Origin: CAZJRB01 sp964547995
GTDB lineage: Bacteria; Planctomycetota; Planctomycetia; Pirellulales; Thermoguttaceae
Assembly: GCA_964547995.1 (NCBI GenBank)
Contig: CAZJRB010000092.1
Location: 1 to 31,121 of the forward strand
Direction of reading: 5' to 3'
DNA length: 31,121 nt
Numbering within the stretch: the first letter of the stretch is position 1; each line of letters opens with the position of its first letter. Below the pieces are notes generated by a model. It searched no databases and had not been told where the DNA came from. It saw only the letters and a program-made list of their open reading frames with translations. This document shows, one piece after another, positions 15,917 to 24,070 of the stretch. Position numbers and translations under genes: made by a program.

Positions 15917-16899
15917 CACACTCTCTCGTCACCGGCGGCGCGGGTTTCATCGGGAGCCATCTTGTTGAGATGCTGCTCGCCCGCGGCCGGCGCGTTTCGG
16001 TCGTCGACGACGAGTCGACCGGCTCGGCCGGAAACCTGGCGGCCGTGATGGATCATCCCCGGTTGGACTACACCAAAGGCACCGTTGCCGACCGCGGACT
16101 CGTGCGGCGGCTTGTGGCCGGGGTTGACGAAGTCTATCACCTCGCGGCGGCGGTTGGAGTACGCCTGGTTGCCGAGTGTCCCATCCGCTCGATCGAAACG
16201 AACATCTATCCCACCGGCTTGATCTTGGAAGAACTCGGCCGGCGCCACGCGGACGGCCGCGAAGCGAAAATCTTCATCGCCAGCAGCAGCGAAGTCTACG
16301 GCAAGAACCCCAAGGGACAGTGGACCGAGGACGACGACCTGGTGATCGGCCCGACGGCCTGTTCCCGCTGGTCGTACGGCGCGTCGAAGGCGATCGACGA
16401 GTTCCTCGCGTTGGCGTATTGGCGCGAGCGGCAGTTGCCGGTCGTCGTCGGGCGGTTGTTCAACGTGGTCGGCCCGCGCCAGATCGGGGCCTACGGGATG
16501 GTGTTGCCGCGGTTCGTCGAGGCGGCGCTGGCCGGCCGCTCCTTGCAGGTCCACGACGACGGGCAGCAAGAGCGGTCGTTTGCCCACGTCTCGGATGTGT
16601 GTCGCGACATTGTCGCGTTGATGGAGTCGCCGGGGGCGGCGGGCCGGGTGTTCAACATCGGCAGCGACCGGCCGACCCGGATTCTCGACCTGGCCGAGAA
16701 GGTCGTCGCGATGGTCGATCCGTCGCTTCAAATCGAGTTCATCAGTTACGCGGAGGCGTACGGCGCCGATTTCGAGGACTGCCGCCGCCGCGTACCCGAC
16801 CTGAGGCGGCTCCGCGAGACGATCGGCTTCGAACCCCGGTACGATCTGGACGAAATCATCCGCGAGGTCGTCGAGTCCAAACGGTCCTCGTCGTCATAA
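15913..16899 (+). CDS. NAD-dependent epimerase/dehydratase of the extended SDR family (nucleotide-sugar type)
   Basis: The 328-residue protein has the classic Rossmann start TGGAGFIGSHLVEML (residues 7-21) for NAD binding, SSSEVYG (124-130) and the catalytic Y155-x3-K159 (SYGASKAIDEF), and the C-terminal substrate region with GRLFNVVGPRQ and RSFAHVSDVC. This pattern is that of enzymes acting on UDP- or GDP-sugars, such as UDP-glucuronate decarboxylase or UDP-glucose epimerase; which one cannot be decided here. ATG 15913 overlaps the TerC stop in an ATGA, so translation is probably coupled. A metal transporter paired with a sugar-nucleotide enzyme is not an obvious functional unit. Confidence 0.85.
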   Translation: MTHSLVTGGAGFIGSHLVEMLLARGRRVSVVDDESTGSAGNLAAVMDHPRLDYTKGTVADRGLVRRLVAGVDEVYHLAAAVGVRLVAECPIRSIETNIYPTGLILEELGRRHADGREAKIFIASSSEVYGKNPKGQWTEDDDLVIGPTACSRWSYGASKAIDEFLALAYWRERQLPVVVGRLFNVVGPRQIGAYGMVLPRFVEAALAGRSLQVHDDGQQERSFAHVSDVCRDIVALMESPGAAGRVFNIGSDRPTRILDLAEKVVAMVDPSLQIEFISYAEAYGADFEDCRRRVPDLRRLRETIGFEPRYDLDEIIREVVESKRSSSS

Positions 16900-16984
16900 A
16901 GCCGCGACCGGCGGTCGCGCCTACTGACCAGCAACGTCGTAACGCCCATCCTGGCGCAAGCCGCGACCACCGGTCGCGGCTTTA
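16897..16984. repeat. REPIN-like doublet of CGCGACC-N3-GGTCGCG palindromes
   Basis: Two copies of CGCGACC-N3-GGTCGCG lie at 16903-16919 and 16962-16978. The 23-base outer arms, 16897-16919 and 16962-16984, are inverted copies differing at one base. The left arm starts with TAAA and its TAA is the stop codon of the SDR gene. A third, single copy of the same core is at 29345-29361. Confidence 0.7.
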
Positions 16985-16988
16985 TTTT
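16958..16988 (+). terminator. Probable intrinsic terminator after the terC-SDR pair
   Basis: The right half of the repeat doublet forms an 11-bp stem, AAGCCGCGACC paired with GGTCGCGGCTT around a three-base loop, followed by TATTTT. This is a good intrinsic terminator form for the plus-strand transcript ending at 16899, showing a repeat put to use as a terminator. Confidence 0.55.
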
Positions 16989-17091
16989 GGCCGAACCCTT
17001 GCAATGGCCGATCGACGTCCTACAATGTCGGATACGTCACACCCCCGCGTCGACACGTTGCATTCACCCTTTGCTTCACGAGGAATAGACA

Positions 17092-18270
17092 ATGAAGATG
17101 GTATTGGGTCCGGCCGTATTGGGAACTGCTCTAAGTGTGTTGTTGAATGCCGCCGCGACGGCCGCCGAGCCGAACACGCTTAGCGACGAAGACCTGGCCG
17201 GCGGCTGGCTGCTGCTGTTCGACGGCGAGACGCTTTTTGGCTGGAAGGCCGCCAACGATTCCGATTGGCACGTGGAGGACGGGGCAATCACTGCAACGAA
17301 GGGGTCGGCCGGCCTGATCCACACGACGAGCCAGTGGGGAAACTACGTGCTGAAGCTCGATTTCCGCAGCGAAAAAGGCGGCAACAGCGGCGTCTTTCTG
17401 CGAACCAGCCCGAAACCGACCGATGTGAAGGGCCGATGTTATGAAGTCAATATCGCCGACTGGGGCGCCAACGATTGGCCGACCGGCAGCATCGTCCAGC
17501 GCAAGCTCGCCAAGACCAAACACGATAGCGAGGGCTGGCAGACGATGGAACTGACGGCCGATGGGCCCGAGTTCTCGGTAACCATCGACGGCAAGAAAGT
17601 CCTCGACTATACCGATCCCAAGCCGCTGGGCCGGGGATTCATCGGGCTGCAATACCGTGCCGGAAAGATCCAGTTCCGCAACGTCAAGCTCAAGCCGCTG
17701 GGCCTGAAGACAATCTTCAACGGCAAGGACCTGACCGGATGGAAGACCTACCCCGACATGGCAACCGTCGTCAAGGTGACCGAGGACGGTGCGATGAATC
17801 TCAAGGGCGGTCGGGGACAAATCGAAACCAAGGACAGCTACGGCGACTTCACGCTGCAACTCGAAGTCTTCGTCAACGGCAAGGCGTTGAACTCGGGCGT
17901 CTTTTTCCGTTGCATTCCCGGCGACGTGATGAACGGCTACGAAAGCCAGATTCAAAACGGCTTCATCGACGGCGACCGCAGCAAGCCGCGGGACTGCGGC
18001 ACCGGCGGCATTTTCCGCCGCCAAAACGCCCGAAAGATCGTCGCCGACGACTTCAAATGGTTTCGCAACACGATCCACGTCGACGACCGGCACATGGCCG
18101 TTTGGGTCAACGGCTACCAGGTTTCCGATTGGACCGATGGGCGCAAGCCCGACAAGAACCCCCGCCGGGGCCTCCGCCTGGAACCCGGCACGATCCAGTT
18201 CCAAGGCCACGACCCGGGCACGGATATTTCGTTCCGGAACATCCGGATCGCAGAGATACCGAAGCGATGA
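17092..18270 (+). CDS. Secreted tandem DUF1080 (3-keto-disaccharide hydrolase-like) protein
   Basis: The 392-residue protein has a signal peptide (to about residue 25, ATAAEP) and two consecutive DUF1080 jelly-roll domains. The first, about 35-205, begins GWLLLFDGETLFGWKAAND and includes NSGVFLRT, CYEVNIADW and GFIGLQYRAGKIQFRNVKLKPL. The second, about 207-390, begins TIFNGKDLTGWKTYP and includes LNSGVFFRCIPGD, GYESQIQNGF, RDCGTGGI and GTDISFRNIRIAEI. DUF1080 proteins are abundant in planctomycetes and some have been assigned 3-keto-glycoside hydrolase activity; this substrate is not known. ATG 17092 has GAGGAA upstream. It is flanked by a terminator and a convergent gene, so it is probably monocistronic. 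Confidence 0.88.
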   Translation: MKMVLGPAVLGTALSVLLNAAATAAEPNTLSDEDLAGGWLLLFDGETLFGWKAANDSDWHVEDGAITATKGSAGLIHTTSQWGNYVLKLDFRSEKGGNSGVFLRTSPKPTDVKGRCYEVNIADWGANDWPTGSIVQRKLAKTKHDSEGWQTMELTADGPEFSVTIDGKKVLDYTDPKPLGRGFIGLQYRAGKIQFRNVKLKPLGLKTIFNGKDLTGWKTYPDMATVVKVTEDGAMNLKGGRGQIETKDSYGDFTLQLEVFVNGKALNSGVFFRCIPGDVMNGYESQIQNGFIDGDRSKPRDCGTGGIFRRQNARKIVADDFKWFRNTIHVDDRHMAVWVNGYQVSDWTDGRKPDKNPRRGLRLEPGTIQFQGHDPGTDISFRNIRIAEIPKR

Positions 18271-18292
18271 CACTGCCCGAGAGCAACTGCCC

Positions 18293-19342
18293 TCACGTTA
18301 CCTGATATCGTTCCGCCTTGGCCCGATCGATTTCAATCCCGAGTCCCGGCCCTTGCGGCACGGTCATGCGGCCGTCGATGATTTCGAACGGTTCGGCCAG
18401 GACGTCGTCGAGCAGTTGCGGGTAGGCGCATTCGTTGCAGCCGGAGAAGGCCGGTGTGGCGGCGGCCAACTGGAGCATGGCGGCCGTGGCAATTCCCAGT
18501 GAGGGGCCGGTGCTGAGCAAGGCGGCGATTCCGCCCGCCTCGGCCACCGCCGCGCTGTTTCGTGCCGAGACAATCCCACCGACGCGGCCCAGTTCGACGA
18601 CTACGAACAACGCCGCGCTGCTGCGCACTGCGGCCAACACGTCACGGGGACCATGGATCGGCCGGCTGACGGCCATCGGTACGTTCGTCTGACGTGCCAG
18701 CGAGGCGACCGCCTGCAACTCGGCCGTCTTAAGCGGATCGAGCAAGAACTGCAGGCCCCCCTCCTCCAACTCGGCACACAGATCGCGTGCGGCCTCCGAC
18801 TCGAAGGCGCCGGCGCCATCGAAGCGCAGTTCCGCACGGTCGCCGATACTTTCACGAATCGCTGCCAGCCGCCGGACGTCCTCCTCCACCCGGCCGCTGG
18901 CGGGGACGATCTGCGAGTGAAAACCCTGCTCGGCCAACTCGCGTGCAATCCCGACGGCATGATCGGTGCTGCCGGTGGGCAACCGGACGGCCAGCGGGAT
19001 CCGTGTGCGATAGCCCCCGCCGAACAAATGACACAGCGGTTGGCCGGTCACGCGGCCGACCAGGTCCCAGCACGCCATCTCCAACGCGGCGCGCAGCGGC
19101 GGTTGCGACAGCGCCGGCAGCGCGAGCAACTCTTCGATGTCGAACACACTCCGGCCGGCCAACACCGGCAACAACGTGTCACGCCGTCCGGGCAACTCCG
19201 ACGCTTCCCACCTGAGGGCCGACTCGCCCCAGCCCTCCAGACCCGACTCGCTCATCAATCGCACCAGCACCGACCGAACGGGTTGTTCCGGTTCGCTACA
19301 CTCGATCTCGACGAGATAGAATTCGAGGTCGTTGATTTCCAT
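18293..19342 (-). CDS. Enolase-superfamily (muconate-lactonizing/racemase-like) protein with missing catalytic residues
   Basis: The 349-residue protein follows the enolase-superfamily layout: an N-terminal capping domain with GLEGWGESAL (34-43), then LRAALEMACWDLVGRVTGQPL (83-103) at the start of the barrel, and VELGRVGGI (249-257). Of the usual active-site residues, only D175 (RFDGAGAF) is where a metal ligand is expected. The KxK motif after the second strand is replaced by SQIVP (143-147), the second metal-binding Glu by D202, the DE of strand five by SRPI (226-229), and the strand-six Lys by E250. It may therefore be a non-catalytic or altered paralogue. Start ATG 19342; it is 54 bases downstream of ispH, likely the same transcript. 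Confidence 0.75.
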   Translation of the reverse strand: MEINDLEFYLVEIECSEPEQPVRSVLVRLMSESGLEGWGESALRWEASELPGRRDTLLPVLAGRSVFDIEELLALPALSQPPLRAALEMACWDLVGRVTGQPLCHLFGGGYRTRIPLAVRLPTGSTDHAVGIARELAEQGFHSQIVPASGRVEEDVRRLAAIRESIGDRAELRFDGAGAFESEAARDLCAELEEGGLQFLLDPLKTAELQAVASLARQTNVPMAVSRPIHGPRDVLAAVRSSAALFVVVELGRVGGIVSARNSAAVAEAGGIAALLSTGPSLGIATAAMLQLAAATPAFSGCNECAYPQLLDDVLAEPFEIIDGRMTVPQGPGLGIEIDRAKAERYQVT

Positions 19343-19396
19343 GGGAGCAGGGGAGAGTGAACCGAGGACAGAAGGCGGTGGACCGCGGGCAGTATA

Positions 19397-20356
19397 TCAG
19401 TTGTCAGTATCGTTTATTCTCTCTTCTTCGGCGATTTCCCGCAATGGTTTGGGCAAGACAAACCGCACGTTCTCCTCACAAAGCATACGTGACTCGACCG
19501 CTGCACCGAACCTGTCTTGCAACAGGGCAACGCACTGCTGCACGACCGCTTCCGGGGCGCTGGCGCCCGCCGTGATCAACACGGTTTCGATGCCCTGAAA
19601 CCAGTCGAGGTCGATGTCCTCCGGGCCGTCGACCAGATGGGCCGGGACGCCGCCGGAACGGGCCAACTCGGCCAGGCGTTGGCTGTTCGAGCTGTTTTGG
19701 CTGCCCACCACCAACACGAGATCGACCTCGCTCGATAAGGTTCGCACGGCTTCCTGCCGGTTGGTGGTCGCATAGCAGATATCCTCCTTGCGGGGGCCGA
19801 CAATTTTGGGAAATCGTTGCCGTAGCCGCTCAATAATCGTCTCCGCGTCGACCACAGACAGGGTAGTTTGGGTTAAATAGGCAACCTTACTTGGGTCAGG
19901 GACTTCCACGTTATCAACGTCGTCGGGGCTTTGCACCAGAACGATTGATTCAGGGGCTTCGCCCAGGGTGCCGGCCACTTCGTCGTGGCCGGCGTGGCCG
20001 ATCAGGACAATCGTGAAACCTTCTTTGGCGTGGCGAATCGCCTCGCGATGGACCTTGGTGACCAGCGGACAAGTCGCATCGATTACTTGGAGGTTCCGCT
20101 CGGCAGCGATCTTTCGGACCTCCGGCGAAACGCCGTGGGCCGAGTAGAGCAGGTGCGAGCCTTCCGGCACGCCGGCCAGATCATCCGTGAAAACGACCCC
20201 CAGTTTGCGGAATGAGTCGACCACCCACTTGTTGTGGACGATCTCGTGATAGACGTAAATCGGCGTGCCGAAACGCCGGATCGCCAACCGGAGACTCTCG
20301 ATCGCCATATTGACGCCCGCACAAAAACCCCGCGGACCGGCCAACAAGATGCGCAT
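19397..20356 (-). CDS. ispH: 4-hydroxy-3-methylbut-2-enyl diphosphate reductase (IspH/LytB)
   Basis: IspH is the last enzyme of the MEP isoprenoid pathway; its iron-sulfur cluster reduces HMBPP to IPP and DMAPP in the cytoplasm. The 319-residue protein has the three cluster cysteines C12 (GPRGFCAGV), C96 (DATCPLVTKVH) and C194 (EDICYATTNRQ), the substrate-binding histidines H41 (HEIVHNKWVV), H74 (SAHGVSP) and H124, the glutamate E126 in GHDEV, and the GSQNSSNS segment. Length is typical. ATG 20356 has a GAGGGAA site. The hpnCDE squalene genes begin 360 bases away on the other strand, so the locus joins precursor supply to squalene synthesis. Confidence 0.95.
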   Translation of the reverse strand: MRILLAGPRGFCAGVNMAIESLRLAIRRFGTPIYVYHEIVHNKWVVDSFRKLGVVFTDDLAGVPEGSHLLYSAHGVSPEVRKIAAERNLQVIDATCPLVTKVHREAIRHAKEGFTIVLIGHAGHDEVAGTLGEAPESIVLVQSPDDVDNVEVPDPSKVAYLTQTTLSVVDAETIIERLRQRFPKIVGPRKEDICYATTNRQEAVRTLSSEVDLVLVVGSQNSSNSQRLAELARSGGVPAHLVDGPEDIDLDWFQGIETVLITAGASAPEAVVQQCVALLQDRFGAAVESRMLCEENVRFVLPKPLREIAEEERINDTDN

Positions 20357-20394
20357 GGTTCCCTCACTGGACGCGAAATAGCATAATAGGTACT

Positions 20395-20505
20395 ACTTCA
20401 GCCGTCTGCAGTACGACGGTCTTCCAAGGCCGTCGCTGCGACATCGCAACCCCTCGACGGCCTTGGAAGGCCGTCGTACAAAGTGTTTCGCCATTCGGCT
20501 GAAGT
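20395..20505. repeat. REPIN-like element A (GACGG...CCGTC arms)
   Basis: Outer inverted repeats ACTTCAGCCG (20395-20404) and CGGCTGAAGT (20496-20505) enclose two 25-base inner arms at 20411-20435 and 20455-20479, inverted copies of each other with one or two mismatches, each itself nearly palindromic (GACGG...CCGTC). The repeated ATAATAG on both flanks may extend the inverted repeat. It lies between ispH and hpnC. Confidence 0.7.
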
Positions 20506-20578
20506 GTTACCATAATAGAAAAGGCCATCGACAACCAGTGGGCAGAAATCGGCCGGCTGGCAGTATCGTAAGCGCCGT

Positions 20579-20673
20579 TCGAGAAATAACTGTCGCATTT
20601 GTAGGGCGGGTCTCCCGACCCGTCAAGGAAGAAGACGGGTCAGGAAACCCGTCCTACGACAGTTGTTTCTCGA
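20579..20673. repeat. REPIN-like element B (GTAGGGCGGGT arms)
   Basis: Outer inverted repeats of 17 bases at 20579-20595 and 20657-20673 differ at one position (TCGAGAAATAACTGTCG versus the complement of its partner). Inside, GTAGGGCGGGTCTCCCGACCCG and its inverted copy flank a short GGAAGAA-type centre. It lies 44 bases upstream of the hpnC start. Confidence 0.7.
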
Positions 20674-20716
20674 CCGACCCTAAACAGACCCGGTTGAACA
20701 GCGATCGTTACACACC

Positions 20717-21670
20717 ATGGGTAAACTAAAGGTAAGCAGGTTCCTTCAAGATCTCCAACGATACGGTCCGATGGCTCCCCAGCCGCCGCGGCCGATCAAG
20801 CTGCACCAGGCCAGGGCATACTGCCGGCGGCTTGCCCGGCGACACTACGAGAACTTCACGGTGGCCAGCCGTATGCTGCCGGGCAAGTTGCGCCAGCACT
20901 TCTACAACATCTACGCCTACTGCCGCTGGGCCGACGACCTGGCCGACAAGATGGGCGACCCGCAGCAGAGTCTTGCCCTGCTGGGCTGGTGGGAACGGCA
21001 GCTCCGCGACTGCTACGAGGGCCGATCGGCCCATCCCGTTTTTATTGCTTTGGCCGAGACGGTCGAGAGGTTCAAGATCCCCCCAGCCCCGTTTGTCGAC
21101 CTGCTGGTGGCTTTTCGCCAGGATCAGCGGATGCGGAAGTACGAGACGATCGACGAGCTGCTCAATTACTGCCGCTATTCGGCCAACCCCGTCGGGCGGC
21201 TGGTCCTTTACTTGAGCCGCTGCCATACCGACGAGACGGTCCTGTTGTCCGACGCGATCTGCACGGGCCTGCAACTGGTCAACTTCTGGCAGGACGTTGC
21301 CGAGGATTTTGGGAAAGGGCGGATCTATCTACCCCAGGTCGACTGCCACCGGTTCGGCTACGAGATGTCGCATTTTCAGAACCGGGAGTGCAACGACGCC
21401 TTTCGCCAGTTGATGGAGTACGAAGTGGAACGGGCCGAAGGGTGGCTGCGTCGAGGGCTTCCGCTGATCAACATCGTCCGGCCGCGGCTGCAATTTGAAG
21501 TGGCGTTGTTCATTCACGGCGGGTTGGCCGTTGCCGAAGCGATACGCGACCAGGGGTACGACGTCTGGGCGAAACGGCCGATAGTCGGCAGGCGGAAGAA
21601 GCTGCGGCTTGCCCTGTCCTGCTGGTGGAAGCTGAAGACCGGCGCGTTCCGCAGGAGCAAGCCGTCATGA
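20717..21670 (+). CDS. hpnC: Squalene synthase HpnC (squalene/phytoene synthase family)
   Basis: HpnC acts in the HpnCDE route from farnesyl diphosphate to squalene; in the described pathway it converts presqualene diphosphate to hydroxysqualene. The 317-residue protein has ARRHYENFTVAS (40-51) typical of HpnC, and the two aspartate-rich motifs that bind Mg-diphosphate: DDLAD (73-77) and DVAED (192-196, in NFWQDVAEDFGKGRIYLP). Start ATG 20717 has no clear ribosome-binding site; ATG 20771 is an alternative. It overlaps hpnD by an ATGA. Squalene is the precursor of hopanoids and sterols. Confidence 0.92.
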   Translation: MGKLKVSRFLQDLQRYGPMAPQPPRPIKLHQARAYCRRLARRHYENFTVASRMLPGKLRQHFYNIYAYCRWADDLADKMGDPQQSLALLGWWERQLRDCYEGRSAHPVFIALAETVERFKIPPAPFVDLLVAFRQDQRMRKYETIDELLNYCRYSANPVGRLVLYLSRCHTDETVLLSDAICTGLQLVNFWQDVAEDFGKGRIYLPQVDCHRFGYEMSHFQNRECNDAFRQLMEYEVERAEGWLRRGLPLINIVRPRLQFEVALFIHGGLAVAEAIRDQGYDVWAKRPIVGRRKKLRLALSCWWKLKTGAFRRSKPS

Positions 21671-22587
21671 CCCCCTCGCCCGCCGCGATAGAATCGAGCT
21701 ATATCGCGTGCCGTCGTATTGCCCGCCGGGCGAAATCGAGCTTCCATGCCGGGTTCATACTGCTGCCGCGCGCGAAACGGCGGGCCATGGACGCCTTGTA
21801 CGCCTTCATGCGTCACACCGACGATTTGGCCGACAGCAACGAACCGGCCGAACGCCGCCGCGAGTCGCTCTCGCGCTGGCGGGCGTCGCTCGACCGCATG
21901 CTCCAGCAGGATAGATGCCGGGAAGGCGACGGTGAAGCACAAGGGGCCGAAGCGGACCTTGCCGACGGGTCGGCCGGCGCGATCCTGTTTCCCGCGGTGG
22001 GGGATGCCGTCCGGCGATTCGGCATCCCGGCGGAGCACCTCCACGCGGCGATTGACGGTGTCGAGATGGACCTGACGCAATCGCGGTACGAGACGTTCGA
22101 CGAGTTGGAGCGTTACTGCGAGCGCGTTGCATCGTCGGTCGGGCTGGCGTGCATTCACGTCTGGGGATTCCGCGGCCGGGCAGCTATCGAGCCGGCCAGG
22201 AAATGCGGCGTTGCCGTGCAGCTTACGAACGTCCTTCGCGACGTGAGGGAAGACGCCGCCCGTGGACGAATCTACCTGCCGCTTACCGACTTGCGGGACT
22301 GCGATTACCCGGTCGAAGACTTGCTCGGCGGTATTGCCGACGAGCGGTTCGAGCGGCTTGTTGCCATGGAGGTTGGCCGGGCGGAGGAATTTTACCGCGA
22401 GGGCTTGGCGCTAACGGATTACTTGGAGCCCGACGGCCGGCGGATTTTCGGGTGGATGACGGCGACGTATCGGGCGTTGTTGAAGAAAATCGCTGCCCGG
22501 CCGAAGGACGTTTTCTCGGGGCGCATCCGTCTCGGCACCGCGGCGAAACTCCGGCTCGCCGCCCGATGGATGTTGTTGCCCGTCTGA
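21667..22587 (+). CDS. hpnD: Presqualene diphosphate synthase HpnD
   Basis: HpnD couples two farnesyl diphosphates to presqualene diphosphate, the first step of the HpnCDE pathway. The 306-residue protein has SSFHAGFILLPRAKRRAMDALYAFMRHTDDLAD: the first aspartate motif is at 52-56, and the second is DVRED at 192-196 (QLTNVLRDVREDAARG). Its start overlaps the stop of hpnC by four bases, so translation is probably coupled. A linker around residues 83-103 (REGDGEAQGAEADLADGS) is longer than I would expect. The family assignment between HpnC and HpnD rests on motif memory and gene order. Confidence 0.92.
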   Translation: MTPSPAAIESSYIACRRIARRAKSSFHAGFILLPRAKRRAMDALYAFMRHTDDLADSNEPAERRRESLSRWRASLDRMLQQDRCREGDGEAQGAEADLADGSAGAILFPAVGDAVRRFGIPAEHLHAAIDGVEMDLTQSRYETFDELERYCERVASSVGLACIHVWGFRGRAAIEPARKCGVAVQLTNVLRDVREDAARGRIYLPLTDLRDCDYPVEDLLGGIADERFERLVAMEVGRAEEFYREGLALTDYLEPDGRRIFGWMTATYRALLKKIAARPKDVFSGRIRLGTAAKLRLAARWMLLPV

Positions 22588-22683
22588 AAAACTTGCCAAA
22601 ACGACATCACGGCGCGTACGATGGTTGTTGTTGTAGAACACATCGGCGCGACCGGCGGCCGCGGCTTTTATGGGAATGACTCG

Positions 22684-24045
22684 ATGACCGATCCGGCCCG
22701 AAAACCGACTCTTGCCGTCGTCGGCGGCGGGCTGGCCGGCATGGCGGCGGCCGTCGCGGCGGCGGAGCGGGGATGCCGCGTCGAACTGTTCGAGGGCCGC
22801 AAAACGCTCGGCGGACGGGCAGGATCGTTTCGTGACCCGCAGACCGGCCAGTGGGTGGACCTCTGCCAGCACGTGGCGATGGGATGCTGCGGGGAGTTCG
22901 CCGATTTCTGCCGGCGGACCGGAGTGGCCGATTGCTTTCGGACTTTTCGTACGCTGTATTTCTTCGGCCCCGACGGCGTGAAGCGGGTGTTTCGGCCGAG
23001 CCGGCGGCTACCCGCCCCGTGGCATCTCGCGCCGGCGCTGTTGCGATTGCGGTATCTCACACTTGGCGAGCGGTGGGGCGTTGCCCGGGCAATCCGGCGG
23101 CTCGCGCGAGAACGTATTGACGACGCCGAACCGGGCGAAACCATCGGGGCTTGGCTCCGCCGGCACGGCCAAACCGAACGGACCATCGAGCGGTTCTGGT
23201 CGGTTGTGTTGGTCAGTGCGCTGAGCGAGACGGTCGACCGGGCGTCGCTGGCGGCCGCCCAAAAGGTTTTTGCCGACGGGTTCATGGCGTCGCGAACGGC
23301 GTATGAACTCGTCGTGCCGCGGTTGCCGCTGGTGGAGATCTTCGACGTTCGTGCGGGTAAATCGCTGGAAGAGCAAGGGGTTTCGGTCTATCGCGGCGCA
23401 CGCGTCAAACAAATTGTTGCGGACGGCACACGGAGTGTGTCTGCTACTATCGTGTTTGCGGACGGCACACGGCAGGAGTTTGATTTCGTTGTCGTGGCCG
23501 TTCCATGGTATCGCGTCCGCTTGCTTCTGCCGGAGTCGGCACTTGCGGTGATGCCGGACCTCGACGGCGTTGAACAAATCGAGCCGGCGGCGATCACGGC
23601 GTTGCACCTCTGGTTCGATCGCCCGATCATACGGCTACCCCATGCGGTTCTCGTCGGACGACCGGGCCAATGGGTCTTCCATCACGGAGAAAGCGAGGCC
23701 GGGCATCGCTTTCAGGTCGTTATCAGTGCCTCGGGCGGGCTGATCGGCCGGGAGCGCGAAGCGGTGCTGGCCGAAGTTCTCGATGATCTGAAGTCGATCC
23801 GGCCGGCGGTCCGCGATGCCGAATTGGTACACTGGCGGATGGTCACGCAACCGAGGGCCGTTTTCTCGGTGACACCCGGCCTGGAACGCCTCCGCCCGAC
23901 GCAGCAAACGCCGGTCCCGAACCTGTTGCTCGCCGGCGATTGGACATCGACGGGGTGGCCTGCTACGATGGAGGGGGCGGTGCGGAGCGGTTACGCCGCC
24001 GCGTCCGCCGTGTGTAGTGCCCTGCACCGTGCAATCCGGTTATGA
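22684..24045 (+). CDS. hpnE: Hydroxysqualene dehydroxylase HpnE (FAD-dependent)
   Basis: HpnE completes squalene formation by reducing hydroxysqualene. The 453-residue protein begins with the dinucleotide fold TLAVVGGGLAGMAAAVAAAERGCRVELFE, then GGRAGSF and the FAD-family ending NLLLAGDWTSTGWPATMEGAVRSGYAAA. The frame opens at 22621 but ATG 22684 (GGGAATGACTCG upstream) is preferred, giving the N-terminus expected for the family. Within the middle of the gene, 23421-23443 and 23459-23473 contain a repeated GCGGACGGCACACGG, the first copy forming a small palindrome with GTGTGT; the encoded segment is VADGTRSVSATIVFADGTR. This may be an in-frame REP-like insertion in a loop. Last gene of the hpnCDE set. 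Confidence 0.92.
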   Translation: MTDPARKPTLAVVGGGLAGMAAAVAAAERGCRVELFEGRKTLGGRAGSFRDPQTGQWVDLCQHVAMGCCGEFADFCRRTGVADCFRTFRTLYFFGPDGVKRVFRPSRRLPAPWHLAPALLRLRYLTLGERWGVARAIRRLARERIDDAEPGETIGAWLRRHGQTERTIERFWSVVLVSALSETVDRASLAAAQKVFADGFMASRTAYELVVPRLPLVEIFDVRAGKSLEEQGVSVYRGARVKQIVADGTRSVSATIVFADGTRQEFDFVVVAVPWYRVRLLLPESALAVMPDLDGVEQIEPAAITALHLWFDRPIIRLPHAVLVGRPGQWVFHHGESEAGHRFQVVISASGGLIGREREAVLAEVLDDLKSIRPAVRDAELVHWRMVTQPRAVFSVTPGLERLRPTQQTPVPNLLLAGDWTSTGWPATMEGAVRSGYAAASAVCSALHRAIRL

Positions 24046-24070
24046 ACAACTCTAACCAGGGAGGTGAATC

